The translations under genes and the position numbers were made by a program. 64,000 nucleotides of DNA, taken from positions 2,998,501 through 3,062,500 of the forward strand of contig NC_060028.1 of NCBI RefSeq assembly GCF_021134715.1, written 5' to 3'. The stretch is from Daphnia pulex (Eukaryota > Arthropoda > Branchiopoda > Diplostraca > Daphniidae). The notes beneath the pieces were generated by a model that was not told where the DNA came from, made no database searches, and saw only the letters and a program-made list of their open reading frames with translations. Each line of letters opens with the position of its first letter. The first letter of the stretch is position 1. Positions 48,343 through 59,900 of this stretch are shown here, in pieces.

Positions 48343-49020
48343 TTAATACTCCCAACCACTATATTCTACACGTTGTTGTAGCTGGGCTAGCAAGTCGCGT
48401 GGGGCACTTTCAAAGCTAACGAAGCGAAGGGATAAATTCTCAATGTACTGCTTGTCGACAAATAAAACTCGAAACTGACGGTGAAGTTTTCGATCTTTTT
48501 GAGCCAGAAAACCAATGCCAAAGTTTACAACAAGCAATAATGGAATGATACGCTTGAATACTTCGGAATACTTAAAGTAATAAATTAATATTTTGAAACA
48601 CATTAAAACTGACACAAGCAATGCGTTTTCGTATTCTGATTTCTGACTGGAACAATCAATAATATAAGCGAGAATTGGCGAGAACGAAAAAATAAATTGG
48701 CTTCCCCCTATTATACGCCAAAGTGGAATCCCAGTAGCGCACAAAAACCCCTACGGTTAAAACTAAATCTTCATCAGCGCAAGAATAAGAAGCTGATGAA
48801 TGACGATTGACAGGCAGAAGTAAGTGAACCAAATCTGGCTAAAAAGATTTATTTTCCATCGGAGATTTTGAGAACAGACCCTAAATATATAAGAGACAAA
48901 AACATTTATATTTGTACCGCTAGGTGATATAGGGAACGATGAATACACTTCGGGCCAGTGGTCTGAAAAGGCACCACCTTTCGGGCCACCATTAGCACTA
49001 GTTGTATGTTTATAAAACAC
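48343..49020 (-). CDS. Hypothetical membrane protein, partial exons
   Basis: On the minus strand two open stretches are seen. 49020-48763 has a hydrophobic run LFSQIWFTYFCLSIVIHQLLILAL. 48744-48343 has FIFSFSPILAYIID, LLVSVLMCFKILIYYF and IIPLLLVVNFGIGFLA, and ends in QRVEYSGWEY and a stop. Three to four membrane helices and a polar C-terminus suggest an integral membrane protein. The two parts would need an intron around 48745-48775, and no ideal splice sites were found; the start is unknown. The family is not recognised and a pseudogene is possible. Confidence 0.4.
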
Positions 49021-49297
49021 ACCGCGCCACCACCACTCTATCGATTCAGGCCTTCAGTCCATGACTCCATGCTTCAGTCGTGTGGTCGCACAGCATCGTT
49101 GCGGACGTACTGTCAACTTTGTCGAGTTTTCGACGGAATTATAAGTTCAATACTATCTTTCTCCGTTGAAAAACAATACAAAAAATATGGAATTTGGCAA
49201 AAAGAAGAACTATGCAGAGTTTTCTTGCACGAACAAACATGGGGGGAATGCAAAGAAATTTGTTTACAAACAACTAGAAAAGGAGGGGGCTTATATC

Positions 49298-49320
49298 TTA
49301 GGTTAGGTTAGGTTAGGTTA
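49298..49320 (+). repeat. Interstitial (TTAGG)n tract
   Basis: Four full TTAGG units and a partial fifth. TTAGG is the arthropod telomere repeat. The tract is short and internal, so it is an interstitial trace, not a chromosome end. Confidence 0.85.
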
Positions 49321-49586
49321 CCGTAGTAATCAATCGTCGAAGTAATCAACGTCGTCCTCGCTGTCAGGCTTGCTGTCAGAATTTTCCGAATCTACACAAA
49401 AAACAATACAAATTTATTCAGGGAGAATCGGGTTGTTTCCCTACAGTTGTAGTTACCAGTTTTGCATTTCGATGCCAAGTCTTCTGACATTGATTCGATG
49501 TTCATGTTCATCTTCTCTTTTTTTCCAGCCATCTCTCCTTTCTAGCATTCCTCTTCTGCTGTTTTTTGTTTAGTTTCACCTCCGGT

Positions 49587-49786
49587 CACTGACCTTCCTC
49601 ATCTCCTTGGTCATTTTGATTCTGCTGCGCCCCATCATCTTCATCTCCTTGGTCATTTTGGATTCTGCTGAGCCCCAATATCTTCATCTGCTTTTTCAAT
49701 TTCATATCCTTATCAGTTAATCCAAATAATCTGTTACTATTAGTTACCTTGCTCATCCTTATCGCTTTCTTTATCCACACATTCAT
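49587..49786 (-). other. Small minus-strand frame with duplicated QNDQGDE motif
   Basis: A 66-codon frame ends with IQNDQGDEDDG and NQNDQGDEEG, a short direct repeat at DNA level (CTCCTTGGTCATTTTG twice). No start context or homology supports a gene. Confidence 0.2.
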
Positions 49787-49915
49787 CCCCCTCTTCTAGT
49801 TACCCAGCTAGCCACGTATTTCCCAATTCATGACCTGGTCGTGACCTGGCAATGAATTTGCTCCCGGCAATTTTGGGCACTTTATGGTATTGATTTGGTA
49901 GTAAAGATATTTGTC

Positions 49916-50025
49916 TATTGTGGCCAATTAGCTCCCAATGGTTGCTAAATGGTACCTTATTAAAAATATTATCCCATTTGTGACCAATGGGCTCCCGAAG
50001 GTTGCTAAATGGTACTTAATTGATG
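49916..50025 (+). repeat. Two ~60-bp units of a dispersed repeat (also at 51550-51640)
   Basis: Units share TGTGGCCAATTAGCTCCCAA/GGTTGCTAAATGGTAC. The same two-unit pattern returns at 51550-51640, on the other side of the 167-bp array. A run of 17 C is at about 50187-50203. Confidence 0.75.
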
Positions 50026-50766
50026 ATTATCATGATAATAATTAATGATAAATTATGATAATTATATTGCGTCCTGATAATATTATCCTAATATATTAAT
50101 ATATTGCATCCCTTTGATTTCTCACGCAATGGACGCATAACATACTACAAGTTGCGTGAAAGTTCACATCGGATTGAACAACAAATCCCCCCCCCCCCCC
50201 CCGTGATTTGAAGATCAATCCCGTTGCATATAAATGCACAAAGGTAAAAGGGACCTCGGACGCTGGAAGAAAAAAAGAAAGCGTCTAACCGAATTTAATA
50301 AGAAAAGTCAAGAGAACATTTTTCTACGCTGCTGCGGCCACAAGGTATATTGCTGATGATAAATTTCGTGTTTCGTGCATCTCTCCGAACGTGTTACGGG
50401 TAAAAAACAAAAAAACAAAAAAACAAAACAAAAAAAACGGATTACGGATAAAGAAAAATCGCTTGATCATAACAACCCGCTGCTTTTCTTCATTCAAATT
50501 CGCCGCCCGATGGCTAAAACGACCAAACACAGACAAACACGTAGAAAAGAACAGGTAAAAAGAAAGATAAAGAAAGAGACACACAAAAAAACAACACATA
50601 CTAGTAGGAGTTGAGAGAAGAGGATACGGAGTAGGTGGAACGTCATTGTTCCAAACGCCGGGCTTGACTCGTGATAGGTGACTAAGAAAAATATAAAAAA
50701 AAATTAGTGACAGGTAAAAAGCAGGGTTACTAATTTTTCAAAGTCTCGGACACGTCAAAATTGGCA

Positions 50767-51423
50767 GTCACCCCTTATCCCGCCACCCAGTCAATGATAG
50801 GGTGGTGAGAACATGGCGACCACCATTACCATTGCTGGAAATAGACGGTCACCAATCGTTCCACCACCCAGTCAATGATAGGGCTATGGCAAGAACTGAG
50901 CTGACAGACCGACCGCGAACTGTCCGACCGGCCGTCACCCCTTATCCCGCCACCCAGTCAATGATAGGGTGGTGAGAACATGGCGACCACCATTACCATT
51001 GCTGGAAATAGACGGTCACCAATCGTTCCACCACCCAGTCAATGATAGGGCTATGGCAAGAACTGAGCTGACAGACCGACCGCGAACTGTCCGACCGGCC
51101 GTCACCCCTTATCCCGCCACCCAGTCAATGATAGGGTGGTGAGAACATGGCGACCACCATTACCATTGCTGGAAATAGACGGTCACCAATCGTTCCACCA
51201 CCCAGTCAATGATAGGGCTATGGCAAGAACTGAGCTGACAGACCGACCGCGAACTGTCCGACCGGCCGTCACCCCTTATCCCGCCACCCAGTCAATGATA
51301 GGGTGGTGAGAACATGGCGACCACCATTACCATTGCTGGAAATAGACGGTCACCAATCGTTCCACCACCCAGTCAATGATAGGGCTATGGCAAGAACTGA
51401 GCTGACAGACCGACCGCGAACTG
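50767..51423 (+). repeat. 167-bp tandem repeat array, about 3.9 copies
   Basis: Units start at 50767, 50934, 51101 and 51268 and are almost identical. Each unit contains the phrase CCACCCAGTCAATGATAGGG twice, followed by a different end, so it is itself an old internal duplication. It is GC-rich compared with its surroundings and has no open frame. It looks like a young minisatellite or satellite seed, and assembly collapse of a longer array is possible. Confidence 0.95.
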
Positions 51424-51549
51424 AGCGAACATGGTAATACGAATATTATACTTAACGAAAGGAAGGACGTGAGTAACGATGACATGATATAATCTGATAT
51501 ATTGCATCCATATTGCATTATATTTATCATTTATTACAAATATTAGCCT

Positions 51550-51640
51550 GTTGTGACCAATTGGCTCCCAAAGGTTGCTAAATGGTACTTGATTAAAAAT
51601 ATTAGCCCATTGTGACCAATTTGCTCCCAAATGTTGCTAA
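51550..51640 (+). repeat. Dispersed GCTCCCAA..GGTTGCTAAATGGTAC units, second site
   Basis: Two adjoining units like those at 49916-50025. Together they bracket the tandem array and AT-rich DNA between. Confidence 0.7.
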
Positions 51641-52001
51641 TTTTTATATCAAAAATATACTGCAATGTAACGATATGAAACTCACGAAACGCTTTTTTTT
51701 ACCATCATATTTAATCATGTTTGTTTTTCATATGGAGGGGAAACACAGCATAACTTTCCTCGGTATCATCGTCCGCATCATCATCAGGAATTATTGGGAT
51801 CACAATTGCTTTTGTTTTAATAATTTGAATTGGCCATTTTGATGAAAACGCAGAGGGTAAACTAACAGACTTGATAGACAACACTTCATCTGAATTACAA
51901 GGGTGAACAAAGAACGCACTTTCATTGTGGTATGAGTGACCAACAATAAAGACAGAACCGTACTTATCTTCAATAATATTTTCAATCGAAATGACAGAAG
52001 C

Positions 52002-52484
52002 TTAGACATCTCCTTCGTCGTTAATGATTACATAACAATTTGGGTGGCGAATAGAAAAATTCCATTGGTGAAACTGAACATTGCGAAACTGGCGGAAATT
52101 GCAAGAGAAATCCCCATGAAGTAATGGTCCATCGTCGCTAGTTGTCTCGATTGGTGAAAAGTAACTCGAGTCCGTGTAGTATTCTTCACATTCTGACGCA
52201 ACGGTTTCCGTAAACGACACATTTTCCATGCGGATATCTTCCGGGCTGCTGACAAGTCTGATGTCGTGAGTTACACCGACCTCCTCTGCTTCATCAGAGC
52301 TGTCATCAGCTTCGTCGTCAGCTACAAAACCGGTTTCTTCATTTGCATTGCAATGCGATTCGGAATTTAACCGTTCACCAGTCACACTGACGGCACTTCG
52401 AAGAACATTATCAACCATTCGCTGTAAGCGATTTCGTAGTTGTCGGTTGTTTACCCTACGTTTCCTGTGAACGAACGGGTTCAT
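52002..52484 (-). CDS. Unknown acidic protein with basic N-terminus
   Basis: An open frame of 160 codons from an ATG at 52484. The N-terminus is basic (MNPFVHRKRRVNNRQLRNRL), followed by a helical part and an acidic stretch (DDEADDSSDEAEEV) and a Tyr/Ser-rich part. The ATG sits one base after a good 3' splice site (TTCTTTTAG), so a non-coding upstream exon is likely; candidate donors GGTGAGTGG and GGTGAGTGA occur in the duplicated segments upstream. The basic-then-acidic layout is seen in proteins of some transposons, but I do not recognise the family. The gene may continue through a further exon. Confidence 0.4.
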   Translation of the reverse strand: MNPFVHRKRRVNNRQLRNRLQRMVDNVLRSAVSVTGERLNSESHCNANEETGFVADDEADDSSDEAEEVGVTHDIRLVSSPEDIRMENVSFTETVASECEEYYTDSSYFSPIETTSDDGPLLHGDFSCNFRQFRNVQFHQWNFSIRHPNCYVIINDEGDV

Positions 52485-52607
52485 TCTAAAAGAAAAGAGA
52501 AATGATACCTCAATGTGAATATGGACAGTAACAACAATACGAGACAACTCGCTAAACACAATCAATACCTGTGATGCAAGATTATTAGGTGGGAAATGCT
52601 GAAATCA

Positions 52608-53195
52608 TACAATCTTTCACCAAGTGTGGCCGAGCAAAATCATACAATGCGCCCACATGCAAGTGTCAATCAAAGTAATGAAGGGAGGGTGGATACCTAG
52701 GTGAGAAAGCAATATGAAATAAGCAAAACGAAAGAATCATTCAAATTGTAATCCTCCACTCACCAACGCTTTCAATGTCCTCAACATGCACTACAGCTGA
52801 AGCCCACAATCTTGGTCAAACGAATCAAACAACTGTATAATAGAACCAAATGTACAATTAGCAACAACACAAAACATAAAACATAATGCTTAACACGATT
52901 ACTACCTGGTAATGCAAGAGGCTTGTGTTCGATATCATACAGCAATCTTTCACCAGGTGTGACCGAGCAAAATCATACAACCCTGCCACATGCAGGTGTC
53001 AATCAAAAGAATCAAGAATGGGTAGATAATAGATACCTAGGTGAGAAAGCAATGTCCAATAAGCAAAATGACAGAATCATACAAATTATAATCCTCACTC
53101 ACCGACGCTTTCATTGTGCTCAACATGCACTACAGATGAGGCCCACAGTCTTTGGCAATCATTCAACAACTATATAATTGAATAAAATCTATATA
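52608..53195. repeat. Direct duplication of ~250 bp (52608-52860 and 52941-53195)
   Basis: Both copies share CCGAGCAAAATCATACAA, GATACCTAGGTGAGAAAGCAA, TCAACATGCACTACAG and a minus-strand splice donor (GGTGAGTG). Divergence is about 10-15 per cent by eye. They may be duplicated alternative first exons of the minus-strand gene at 52002-52484. Confidence 0.75.
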
Positions 53196-53275
53196 TCAGC
53201 ACACGAATGCATAATAAAAAGGTACAAAAGAATAATTACGAAGGCTTTTCCTCGTTAAAAAACAAATAAATCATA

Positions 53276-53908
53276 TACAGTACCCTCACAAAGTTTGGGC
53301 TTCTAACACGGCGGCTTACGGGCCAATGTGTCTCCCTTTTTTCGCGATAACTCACGTTTGAGTTATCGCAAAGTAAATTTTAAAAAATCTTCTTGGTGAG
53401 GAAAGAATTTTCTTTCACCATGATTTTTTTCAGATTTTAGTAAATTGAAGTTTATCCCCAAAGTGCTAGACATAAAGTTTGGAAACATCGGCGCGCTCGC
53501 CATATGTTTCCAAGCTAAAGTGTATGCTAGTTAAAAAATCATAAAAAATATAAATTAATCAATTTTTACTTGAACCTTGTTTTTTTTTTAAACTTGAACC
53601 AACGGTAGACGACATATTCGTCTACATTTGAACAAAGTTTCAAATTTTTTTAATGATACGCTGATTTTTGCCGATTTTTTATTAAATGTTGATTTTCTTC
53701 TGACGTCGCGTGGAACGTATCCTACCCCGGGGGAAGAATATAAGAGGGAAAACCGCCAAACCCCTTTGTTCTCCCCTATTCTCTTCCCTCTATTCTTCCC
53801 CAAGGCTAGGTTTCATCCCCCCGCCACGAAAGATTGATCGGAATTGTCTTTTTAAAAAATTGGGAAAAATCAGAGTTTCATTAAAAAAATTTGAAACTTT
53901 GTCCAAAT
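53276..53908 (+). mobile_element. Foldback MITE, copy B (inverse of 16850-17450)
   Basis: It begins TACAGTACCCTCACAAAG and carries the same blocks as copy A in opposite orientation, ending with arm GAAACTTTGTCCAAATG. The inner inverted repeat (53625-53690 versus 53840-53905) surrounds a pyrimidine-rich stretch. It is non-coding. The end sequence resembles that of the element at 54655. Confidence 0.7.
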
Positions 53909-53949
53909 GGCTCCAAATGGCTCCACACATTTCAAAGCAGGTTCCTTAA

Positions 53950-54222
53950 TGTTTTCTAAAGCAACTTTTTTAGCCCGAGCAGATAACAACACGTTAATTT
54001 TAGGATGTTCCTTGGACTTACAGGCATGCGGATGGTGCTCAATGAATTTTTCTCCAGATTGTGAAACGAGGGCTTTGCAGGGATTTCTCTTAGGGCGAAA
54101 ATTACACCGCCACATGACTGTTCCAGTTTTTTTGACATTCCAAATCCCTAACCCTCTGTTACTGTCATCTACCAACATTGGTTTGCGACTAATAGAAAAA
54201 AAGTTGAAGTATATGTTAAAAA
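53950..54222 (-). pseudogene. FLYWCH-type zinc finger exon (MULE-type or host protein)
   Basis: On the minus strand: GLGIWNVKKTGTVMWRCNFR, then NPCKALVSQSGEKFIEHHPHACKSKEHP. The W-x-C, C-x-A, H-x-H pattern is that of FLYWCH or related WRKY-GCM1 fingers, often found at the N-terminus of Mutator-like transposases. No catalytic domain follows; it runs into the foldback MITE copy B. Whether a host exon or a transposon remnant cannot be settled. Confidence 0.55.
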
Positions 54223-54329
54223 AAAACAATTAGCTATTACAGCTTTCCTGCTTCAGGCTCAACATGCCATTGTCTTGGGCGAGATGATGAAGATGATGAC
54301 TCACTGTCTTCATCTCGTTCTTCATTAGT

Positions 54330-54445
54330 TGCCGAATCGACATATAAATTTGCCGAAATGACTTAATTTGGGTACCATTTCGGCGATGTTGCCGAATCGA
54401 CAATCAGTGATTCGCCGAAACGGCAATTTGCCGAATCGACATGGA
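54330..54445. repeat. Short GCCGAATCGACA repeats
   Basis: GCCGAATCGACA occurs three times with related GCCGAAATGAC and GCCGAAACGGCA in between. Confidence 0.7.
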
Positions 54446-54654
54446 ATCTTTCGACTGTCTGTTCGTACCACCAAAATTTCTTTCTCATAAATAATGCATT
54501 GTATTTTTATGGAGTCAAGAAATATATCTGCTACAACCCTTTTGATTTGCACGGAAAGAATCGCAAAGGTATATATGAAATATTTCGTAATTCTTTTGGT
54601 TAATTACAGCATCTATCATTTTTCCCCGTTTCACATTTAGCTCAAGGCATCAAG

Positions 54655-55523
54655 TACAGTCCCCTCCATAAGTATGGGATCACCCCGCGCCGTTCCATAA
54701 GGCGGCGTGTATTTTTCATATGGGTTTTTCGGGTGGCAAAAATCGAAAAAATGACATAAATTCACCAAACTTGGGATTTATGTCATTTTACGTTTTTTCT
54801 ATTGTCTGAATTTTTTTCAGATTTTTTCCTCTACTTTTTATGCCTAGAAAAGTGGCGCACAAAGTATCGGATCACTCCGACGCCGGCCGTGTTGTCTTGT
54901 GGCGCAAATGGGAGAACTACAGAAGAGTTCATTTAGGGTTTGCAACCTCTATCGCCTGCCGTAGGCCGGAAAATTAGTGTCGTTTCTATACGCCCCTTAA
55001 GTAAAAAAGGAAGCAGAGCGCCAGTGGTGTATAGAAACGACACTAATTTTCCGGCCTTCGCCAGCTGATAGAGGTTGTAAACCGTAAATGAAGTCTTCTG
55101 CAGTCTCTTATTTCAGAAACTCGGGAAACGAATAAATCTGGGAAAATTCGGAAATGGTTCCGATCATAATGGAAATCTTACAGTTAATTTATAAAAGGGA
55201 AATGTAAAAAGGGTTTGAATATAAAAATTCCTTCTTAAAAATTAAATGTATAAAAAGCAATATGAAAAGCCCATTTGCGCCATAAGACAACACGGCCGGC
55301 GTCGGAGTGATCCGATACTTTGTGCGCCACTTTTCTAGGCATAAAAATAGGGGAAAAAATCTGAAAAAAATTCAGACAATAGAAAAGACGTAAAATGACA
55401 TAAATCCCAAGTTTGGTGAATTTATGACATTTTTTCGATTTTTGCCACCCGAAAAACCCATATGAATACACGCCGCCTTATGGAACGGCGCGGGGTGATC
55501 CCATACTTATGGACGGGAATGTA
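54655..55523. mobile_element. Nested foldback element, 869 bp
   Basis: The outer arms 54655-54912 and 55270-55523 are near-perfect inverses of about 255 bp, with ends TACAGTCCCCTCCATAAG and CTTATGGACGGGAATGTA flanked by (or including) TA. A second inverted repeat of about 85-bp arms, 54912-54995 and 55023-55107, lies inside, starting exactly where the left arm ends. The rest is AT-rich. No transposase. TA edges and the end motif suggest a Tc1/mariner-mobilised MITE into which another hairpin element inserted. Confidence 0.88.
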
Positions 55524-55529
55524 CATAAT

Positions 55530-56942
55530 ATCGCTAGAGCTTGCTTGTACGACTGTTTGTGATCCAAAACTGAAATCTGGCAGCTACAAATGCATCGATT
55601 GTAAAAAATACGCCACGACCACCAACAAAGCTAAGTTTTTTTAACATGATTTACGAGAGAAGTCGCAGTCAGACGGAGAGTTAGACGATGTTGCTATGCC
55701 GACGGTTGAATCAAATGATGAGTTTGTCGACTCGCAAGAGATAAGAAATTCGACTTTCCAACAACTTGATCAAGTCGCAGCTTTTCTTGGCAAATCTCCC
55801 CTTATTTCAGCAACAAAAAGATTGAGCAGCGAACAGCGAAATGTAGTTGCGAATAAACAGCTTTAAAAAATCGTACCAGCTTTAGTTGAAAAGGTCGCTC
55901 TGGCCTATAAAGTTTCAACGGAAGACCTCAACGATAGAAAACAGCTTTCAGAGGATTAAGAAGACTTAATTACGGAAATCAAGTCATGCTTTATAGAATC
56001 TAAGAGTTTCATTGAACGCAAACAGTTATCACTCTCCTACCGAAATCTTGGAATCGTTCAAAAATTATGAAGGAGATGTCTTGCTCTGCTGAATTCTTGG
56101 CTAAAGAAGCCCTTCGTCTGCGAAATGACGGGAAAATGTTACCAAAATTGAAATCAAAAGATTCCGGAAAAAAACTATCTGAAGTAGACGTGTCAACTAT
56201 CATCAAATTTTACGAAGAGAATAGCAAAACTATCCCAGGGATGAAAGATGTGATCATGATTAACAAAGAAGGCGAACGTATACCGAAGTCTAAAATGTTA
56301 ATTATGGACAGCATCAAAGAGCTTTTTTTCCGTTTAAAAGAAGAATATCCAACTTTGAAAATTGGCCTTTCCAAATTCTATTCGCTTCGTCCCCGGTGGT
56401 GTATTTCATCTGATGCAACTAACACTTTAAACGTGTGTGTTTGCATTCATCATCAAAATCCGAAGCTTATGTTGGCCGCCTTGGATCCTTCAATAAAATA
56501 TAGGGAGATGCTGGCTATGTTAGTTTGCTCGCTTGATAATGAGTCGTGTATGTATTATCAGAATTTTCCGAGCCACCGCTGCACTGACTGCCCTGATCCC
56601 AGTGTCCTTTCTGAATTTCTACGATCTAAACTCCAAGAGGAAGAAATAACTTATTCTGAATGGGTTTCCGAAGAAGGACAAACTTTGATGGAAAAGGTTA
56701 TCGATCAAGCAGACGTCTTCGTGGAGAAACTTACTTTAAAATTACAACAACTGTGTCCACATCATTACATCTCCGACAAACAGGGAAAATTCTTTAAACA
56801 GTTGAAGGAAAATTTAAAAGAAGAGGAATGTCTCATTTTACTTGATTTTGCCGAAAATTATTCACTTATGATTCAAGATGAAGTCCAGTCCCACCATTGG
56901 AGTTGTCAACAAGCAACACTTTATAACGTAATACTTATGTGA
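55530..56942 (+). pseudogene. Transposon-derived ORF of the DFAENYS family, broken and 3'-truncated
   Basis: A Cys-rich N-terminal part (CDPKLKSGSYKCIDCKKY, 55555-55620) is followed by stops at about 55642, 55864 and 55957. A 291-codon open frame begins at 56067: IPKSKMLIMDSIKELFFRLK, LSKFYSLRPRWCI, NVCVCIHHQNPKLMLAAL, CTDCPD, and LLDFAENYSLMIQDEVQSHHW. This order occurs in a large unnamed family widely present in invertebrate genomes (from memory; not checked), in which DFAENY may carry the first catalytic Asp of an RNase H-like fold. The C-terminal half with the expected next acidic residue is missing; the frame stops at 56942. It lies against the MITE at 54655-55523. Confidence 0.6.
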
Positions 56943-56959
56943 AAAAATGTCAAGCAGCC

Positions 56960-59900
56960 CTTTTATCGGAATATGCCATTTTAATTAAGCCTCGTAAATT
57001 TTTTTTTGTCTCATCCCGGAAATTTAGATTTTCTTATTTAATCTATGAAAGTAAATGCTGGTTAATCGGCTATGATGAAAAATTAAAATTAGGCAATATT
57101 TGTATGTAGTACAATTCAAATTATTTGAAACATTTTAGTAAAGACCTTTTATTACAATACGATATTGTCTCATCGGGACAATGCCCTTTTATTACAATAC
57201 TGTACCTGAGTACTGTACTGTACATGAGATGAATTGACTGTAGCCTATCTATGACTCTTGGATACTTTGAGTCAAACAGGATGATGCATGGAAAAAAAGT
57301 AAAGGACAACAAACAGATGAAACACTAACACTGAATAGGAAGAACAGGTAGTGTGTAAAATGACTTTTGGTTCCCACCAGCACCTGATCATTAAAATTTG
57401 TCCCGACCCGTAATAGAGAACTTGTGTGACATTGATAAGGGCTGTTAACACAACCATTGACAGCATTTTATATGTAAAAAGTAAAAAATCTTACAAAAAC
57501 CCATAAGCTACTTTTAAAAATACTGCTTTACGAAGATTGGTATTTAATTTTTTAAAATGATGCTTTTAGCTTTTTTTCACGTTTCCAGAACAATTTCAGC
57601 AGAGCTGTAACTGTAAGGCTTAAGCGACTTAAGCATTAGCTTACTAGCAGACAACAGAATATATTTACCTGGGTTTGATTTTTTGAAGCTGACATTTGAA
57701 TGCTTTGCAACTTTTTGTGGAGTTAAGAGATAGTGTATTTCTCTCCTTGTAACAATTTTTTAACGAACTTTAGGGATGGCTGAATTAGCTGATGATGACA
57801 ACATCCAAAAAATGTTTTCCCTTTTACCTCTGAAGACTATAGACGCCAGATATACGAGGTAGAAAATTTAGAAAGATTGCTAGCTGGACGCAAACACTGC
57901 AGAAAACGTTGATTTTTTCGTGAGTTTTTTTTGTTGTAGCATGGAAGTAGTGCACATACGCTAATTTATTTTTTGAAAGTATAGAAAATGAAAATCAAGT
58001 ACATTTGCCACTGATCTGTAGGGGTGATAGGTAGTGCCATTGTAGAAAATATTCTCGAAGCTGTTATGTCTGATGAATTAAAAGTGGAATTTGCCTATAA
58101 AAAGGCACATCATGGCCAAGTTTTCTACTTTCACAAGCTTAATTTGTGTGATGTTGTGAAAGGTTATCATTGTTATTTAAGTTATGTTTCTAAATTGTTA
58201 ACTTTTTTTTTGTTATAGAAGCCATTTTTGAGTGGTGTCCAGCAGTAACTAAAGCGCAAGCTGATAAAGTCTTTTCAAAGTGGTTCAGGCAACTGAAATA
58301 GACCTGTCCGTGACCTGTCAGAACTCATAAATCTAAAGGTTTTTCGTTGTCCACTTTTTTACAACAATGTTTGCAAGGGAAAACATTTCTGAATCATTGT
58401 TTGCACCGAATAAAGGATGCAAATAGCTAGTAATAAAGTCATCTCCACAAGAATTAAATTTTTCCAACATCTTGGCGGCCTTTTGTTGTGCAAAGCTTTG
58501 AATCGTCTAACAAAACCGGTTTGAATAAGTGAAAGTTCACCTCACTTCGACCTCACCAGAGGTCTCTTGTTTACATAAAACATTTAAAAAATTGACTTTT
58601 ATTTATGGCTAAATAGTAAATTCGCACATTTTTCCGGTAAATTTCCAATTATCCGAAATTATCCTTATATCCGCTTAGTCGAAAATTTCCCAAAATTATC
58701 CGGTGATCGGATAATTATCCGGCATATGGAAGCACTGGCTTTTGGCGTCGTCTTGAATTCCTGGCGACAATCACTGCCACCTGGTGGGTGTGTAACAACA
58801 CTACGTGCCAGGCGCCACCTTACTACCATTTGAAATTACTAAGTTCTAACAATACGTTTCTGGAAACTATTGCTTTACTACTTAGTCTTTAATGGTTTGG
58901 CTTACTGTCTTAATTGGTTTCCTCTCAATATTTTCAAGCTAATTAAATTTAGGTAAAATTACATTAAAAAAAGATTTAGACGTCGCTAGGATCAACCCTA
59001 CGATCTTTGACTTCGTACCTCGCCGTCTGACCACTAGGCTACTTCCAATTGAAAACAAATGCATTTTGCTACAATCGCTTGGTAAGATTTTGATGCTTTC
59101 GACGTTTTCTGTAATAAGTGGAGACTATCACCGCTAGTGGCGGGACCATCTCAATAGGAATTCGAGGGGTCGGAATAGAGTTTGAAGGAGGCATGTCCGT
59201 AGAGGACCTATCAAGACGACGCCATCTCTGAGAGAATCTTCCGCCATATGAGTCGCACAACCATAAGTAATGGCTCTGCATCAACGTTGAAATTATAACG
59301 TAATTCCGATAACATCTGTCCAACAATTTTTTACAATTTCTTTTTGTAAATTAAATTTGAAATTTCCCTTAAAATCGTTGAAATAGCAATAGCCATAGCC
59401 ATAGCCCGACACCTAAAAAATAGCCAAAAGTGGCAGCCCTGCCTCCTGGGGTATATGTTCTCTTCTTCTTTAACGTTTTAGTAACGTTTTTTCTTCAATT
59501 GTACGTTTTAGAATTAATTCTATAATTACTAAACGTTTAATCACTCTGAAAAAAAAACATTAAAATAATTAGTAAAAAAATAAAAAATAAAGGTAGATAA
59601 CATTGCATTTCAGGCCATGGCACTACAGGCACTAGTAGATGCTTTCCGGTAAACAGCTGGCGCCACCACCGCATTAAAGCTTTGAGTAAAGCTGGTACAA
59701 TTTCTTCATTTCTTGTTCTCGCTCGCGTCAGAGGTCAGGTCAGACGTCAATTGATCGTTTCACTTAGACTAGAGAAGGTGCTCGTTGTCGATGCGAGATT
59801 TTGCAACGAACCGAATATTTTGAGACTTGAAAAACCTGTTCTCGACTTTGTGTTGTAAACTCTTGGGAACAAGTTGCAAAAGAAACGTCTCAGATTTCGC

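Noticed and set aside
52155..52535. Frame extension of the acidic ORF upstream of 52484
   Set aside because: The extension crosses a strong 3' splice site directly before the ATG at 52484, so it is probably intron.
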